From an uncultured Balneolaceae bacterium (GTDB taxonomy: Bacteria > Bacteroidota > Rhodothermia > Balneolales > Balneolaceae), in NCBI GenBank assembly GCA_938003885.1, contig CALKWT010000282.1, forward strand, positions 1 to 6,995: DNA of 6,995 nucleotides, written 5' to 3'. Position numbers and translations under genes: made by a program. Positions 4,356-6,995 of this stretch are shown one piece after another. Positions within the stretch are counted from its first letter, which is position 1; each line of letters begins with the position of its first letter. Below the pieces are notes generated by a model that was not told the origin of the DNA, searched no databases, and saw only the letters and a program-made list of their open reading frames with translations.

Positions 4356-6995
4356 ATGACAAAACAAAAACCAAATAAGCTATTTAAGGTCGCTTCAGAG
4401 TTTAACGTAGCTACCCAATCTATAGTAGATACACTGGGGGAACATGGTTTTTACATTACCAACAGACCGAATTCCAGTATCACGCCGGAGATGTATGATG
4501 TACTGGAAAACGTGTATGGGGATGATAAAGAGAAGAGCCGGGAGCACGAACGAACAAGAGAAGAGTATGAGACCCGGCGAAGTCAGATGATGTCGAACAG
4601 AAATGAAAGTGTTACGCTCGACAACGTGCTGGATCCGATTGACGATCTGCCCCTCGAGCCTCAGGATGATGCACTGCCGCTGGAACCGCTGGATGACCTT
4701 CCGCTGGAACCGCAGGATGACCTGCCACTGGAACCGGTAGAAGATGCAGAGCCGGCTGATGAACCAGTGGAGGAAGAGAGTAAACCAGCTGAAGAAGCAG
4801 AGGATAAACCGGCAGCGGAAGATACCGCAGAGCCCGTAAGCGAAGGGGCCGAAACGACAAGTCCGGACGCTGAACCTGAGCGTGCTGAGATCGCGGAGGA
4901 GAAAGCCGAAGCAGCAGAAAGCACCGAAACAGCTGAGACCGGGGAGGCCGCGGACACGGTTTCCACAGAAGAAATGACGGACAGTCCCGATACCGACGGC
5001 GCTTCCGGGGAAGCGGAAAAAACGGCACCGGAAAGATCCAAAGCCAAAAAATCAGCAAAAGCTGAACGTGGCAAACAGGAACCTGCGGATGGACAGGACG
5101 CTGCAGAGAGCGATGCGGATCGATCAGAAAGTGAAAAGAAGGAGAGTGACTCACCTTCTGACTTTCAAGAAACACCTGCTGCAACCAGGAAAGAAGAGGA
5201 GGCCAAAGAGGAAGAGCCGGAGGATGAGGAAGTTATCAAAGGCCGTGCCGACCGGTTGAGCGGTACAAAAGTTCTTGGTAAAGTTGAGTTCTCACGAGAT
5301 TCACGCAAAAAACGGAAAACGCGAAAACGACGGAAAGATCGGGTATCCGATGAAACCGAGACTACCGATTCAGCAGCAACCGAACCAGGTAAAGAGAAGA
5401 AAAGATCCACAACCAAAAAGAGTAAGAAGAAATCCGGCAAGCGCGCTGTAACCCGGATAGAAGATGAGGATGTGGAGAAGAAAATGCGCGAAACCCTTCA
5501 GCGAATTCAAGGTGGAGGGTCCGCTGGCAGCAAGCGTCAGAAGAGACGTCGTCAGCGAAGAGAAGAGAGGGAAGAAGAGCGCGCAATGCTGGAAGAGCTC
5601 GAAGAGTTGGAAAGTTCGATCCTGCAGGTTACCGAGTTCATTACCGTCAGCGATCTGGCGGACCTGCTGGATGTGAAGGCTACCGACATCATTACCACCT
5701 GTATGGATTTGGGTATGATGGTCTCTATCAACCAGCGCCTCGACGCAGCCACCATTGAACTTGTCGCTTCGGAATATGACTTTGAAGTGGAGTTTGTCGA
5801 CGCAGAAGAGATGATCGAGGATGAGTTTGGTTTTGAAGAAGACGATCCGGAAGATCTGATCCCCCGTTCACCTATTATCACTGTGATGGGGCATGTGGAT
5901 CACGGGAAAACCTCTCTGCTCGACTACATCAGAAAAGCGAAAGTAGCTGCAGGCGAGGCGGGCGGGATTACCCAGCACGTGGGTGCCTACGAGGTAAAAA
6001 CAGATTCAAACAAACGGATCACTTTCCTGGATACCCCGGGCCACGAAGCGTTTACCGCTATGAGAAGCCGGGGAGCCCAGGTTACCGATATTGTGATTCT
6101 GGTTATCGCAGCCGATGATGCCGTGATGCCTCAGACCATTGAAGCGATTAACCACGCCAAGGCGGGTGATGTGGCCATTGTGGTAGCAATTAACAAAATA
6201 GATAAGCCCACAGCCAAGCCGGATAGAATCAAACAGCAGCTTGCTGAACACGGGGTGATTATCGAGGAGTACGGCGGAACCACACAGGTAGCAGAAGTGT
6301 CTGCCCATACGGGTGAAGGAATTGATGAGCTTCTGGAGAAAGTTCTGATTGAAGCTGAACTGATGGAGCTGAAAGCCAATCCCAACCGAAATGCTCAGGG
6401 AATTGTCCTGGAGTCGCGGGTGGATAAAGGTAAAGGTACAGTCTCTAACGTTCTGGTCCAGAACGGTACCCTGAAGATCGGGGATCCGTTTGTGGCAGGG
6501 TCGGTGTATGGACGTGTCCGGGCCATGGAAAATGAGCATGGTAAGCGTCTCAAGAAAGCAGGCCCGTCCGTTCCGGTACAGATTACCGGATTTGACGACA
6601 TTCCCCAGGCCGGAGATCGCCTTGTGGTTGCAAATGATGAGAAAACTGCAAAAGAGGTGGCAACACAGCGGCAGCAGATCCGCCGTGAGCAGTCCCTGAG
6701 AAATGTGAAACATCTCACACTGGATGATCTCTCCAGAAGAATGGCGCTTGGTGAGGTTTCTGAGTTGAATCTGATTATCAAAGGAGATGTGGACGGTTCT
6801 GTAGAAGCACTCTCAGGCGCATTGCAGAAATTGAGCCGGGATGAAGTGTCCGTCAACATTATTCACTCAGGGTCCGGAGCTATCACCGAATCGGATGTGG
6901 TGCTGGCCTCTGCCTCCGATGCGATTATTATCGGATTCCAGGTCCGCCCGTCTGCCTCGGCAAGAAAGCTTGCAGAAAACGAGAGCATCGACATT
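4356..6995 (+). CDS. infB: Translation initiation factor IF-2 (partial, 3' end beyond window)
   Basis: IF2 is the GTPase that places fMet-tRNA on the 30S subunit and promotes 50S joining. The frame from ATG at 4356 is open for 880 codons to the window edge. Comparison with E. coli spacing suggests about 1000 aa in total, lacking here roughly 120 residues, mainly domain C2. An IF2_N-like helical module sits at about 8-50 (KLFKVASEFNVATQSIVDTL). A low-complexity Glu/Ala/Pro/Lys-rich region (about 60-415) follows, with an 8-residue repeat (96-128) and basic patches (about 317-329 and 393-403). A second IF2_N module lies at about 424-480. G-domain motifs are GHVDHGKT (G1, 512-519), GGITQHVGAYEV (G2, 536-547), DTPGH (G3, 559-563), NKID (G4, 613-616) and SAH (G5, 649-651). 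Domain II and C1 follow, with YGRVRAM and GDVDGSVEAL recognisable. No SD precedes the start, and an in-frame TGA at 4320-4322 limits upstream extension. Confidence 0.97.
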   Translation, partial: MTKQKPNKLFKVASEFNVATQSIVDTLGEHGFYITNRPNSSITPEMYDVLENVYGDDKEKSREHERTREEYETRRSQMMSNRNESVTLDNVLDPIDDLPLEPQDDALPLEPLDDLPLEPQDDLPLEPVEDAEPADEPVEEESKPAEEAEDKPAAEDTAEPVSEGAETTSPDAEPERAEIAEEKAEAAESTETAETGEAADTVSTEEMTDSPDTDGASGEAEKTAPERSKAKKSAKAERGKQEPADGQDAAESDADRSESEKKESDSPSDFQETPAATRKEEEAKEEEPEDEEVIKGRADRLSGTKVLGKVEFSRDSRKKRKTRKRRKDRVSDETETTDSAATEPGKEKKRSTTKKSKKKSGKRAVTRIEDEDVEKKMRETLQRIQGGGSAGSKRQKRRRQRREEREEERAMLEELEELESSILQVTEFITVSDLADLLDVKATDIITTCMDLGMMVSINQRLDAATIELVASEYDFEVEFVDAEEMIEDEFGFEEDDPEDLIPRSPIITVMGHVDHGKTSLLDYIRKAKVAAGEAGGITQHVGAYEVKTDSNKRITFLDTPGHEAFTAMRSRGAQVTDIVILVIAADDAVMPQTIEAINHAKAGDVAIVVAINKIDKPTAKPDRIKQQLAEHGVIIEEYGGTTQVAEVSAHTGEGIDELLEKVLIEAELMELKANPNRNAQGIVLESRVDKGKGTVSNVLVQNGTLKIGDPFVAGSVYGRVRAMENEHGKRLKKAGPSVPVQITGFDDIPQAGDRLVVANDEKTAKEVATQRQQIRREQSLRNVKHLTLDDLSRRMALGEVSELNLIIKGDVDGSVEALSGALQKLSRDEVSVNIIHSGSGAITESDVVLASASDAIIIGFQVRPSASARKLAENESIDI
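4641..4739 (+). repeat. Tandem 24-bp coding repeat in infB (four copies of DDLPLEPx)
   Basis: Four head-to-tail units encode DDLPLEPQ (4641-4664), DDALPLEPL (4665-4691, with one extra Ala codon), DDLPLEPQ (4692-4715) and DDLPLEPV (4716-4739), residues about 96-128 of IF2. The last three copies share most bases (CCGCTGGAACCG or close), while the first differs at synonymous sites (CCCCTCGAGCCT), so it has diverged longer or is under protein-level constraint. The segment is acidic, Pro-rich and probably disordered; it does not touch the conserved domains. Confidence 0.85.

Noticed and set aside
4612..5184. Minus-strand open frames opposite the infB linker, rich in Pro/Leu or in Ser/Ala
   Set aside because: Their low-complexity composition is the direct mirror of the Glu/Ala/Pro-rich IF2 linker codons.
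6006..6713. Minus-strand open frame of 235 codons opposite the infB G domain
   Set aside because: Antisense to highly conserved IF2 motifs, with Cys/His-rich composition and no family signature; a shadow frame.

Overview
The window holds six protein-coding genes, almost all translation and transcription housekeeping, at roughly even base composition. The protein types point to the Bacteroidota / Balneolota / Rhodothermota group. NusA is short (419 aa) with a single C-terminal helical domain. IF2 has a very long acidic/basic N-terminal extension beginning KLFKVASEFNV, and contains a KVLGKVEFS stretch followed by a basic patch, as I recall from IF2 of that group. Most start codons also lack a convincing Shine-Dalgarno (SD) sequence. 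This placement is inferred from protein character; no marker RNA is present.

Region 1 (about 1-1737, plus strand): prfB (release factor 2), with a programmed +1 frameshift site near its start, overlaps coaE (dephospho-CoA kinase) by 4 bases in an ATGA arrangement. The zero-frame beginning of prfB is visible from position 7 and stops at an in-frame TGA at 76-78. The rest of RF2 is read in the +1 frame to 1132.

Region 2 (1738-2543): a 62-base convergent spacer with no clear terminator is followed by a minus-strand gene for a DUF192-family lipoprotein (1800-2330). A 213-base divergent intergenic region then separates it from rimP. This region holds a plausible sigma70-like promoter in each direction. 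Immediately before rimP lies a very strong intrinsic-terminator-like hairpin (2492-2521) on the plus strand, best read as a leader attenuator of the rimP-nusA-infB operon.

Region 3 (2544-6995, plus strand): rimP, nusA and infB, the widely conserved operon joining 30S maturation, transcription elongation/antitermination and translation initiation. infB runs off the right edge; its last roughly 120 codons (the fMet-tRNA-binding C2 domain) are missing. Its N-terminal extension carries an in-frame 8-residue tandem repeat.

I saw no mobile element, CRISPR array, tRNA or rRNA. The most rewarding signals are regulatory: RF2 frameshift autoregulation with coaE overlapped downstream, and the rimP leader hairpin. 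No wholly new system is evident.
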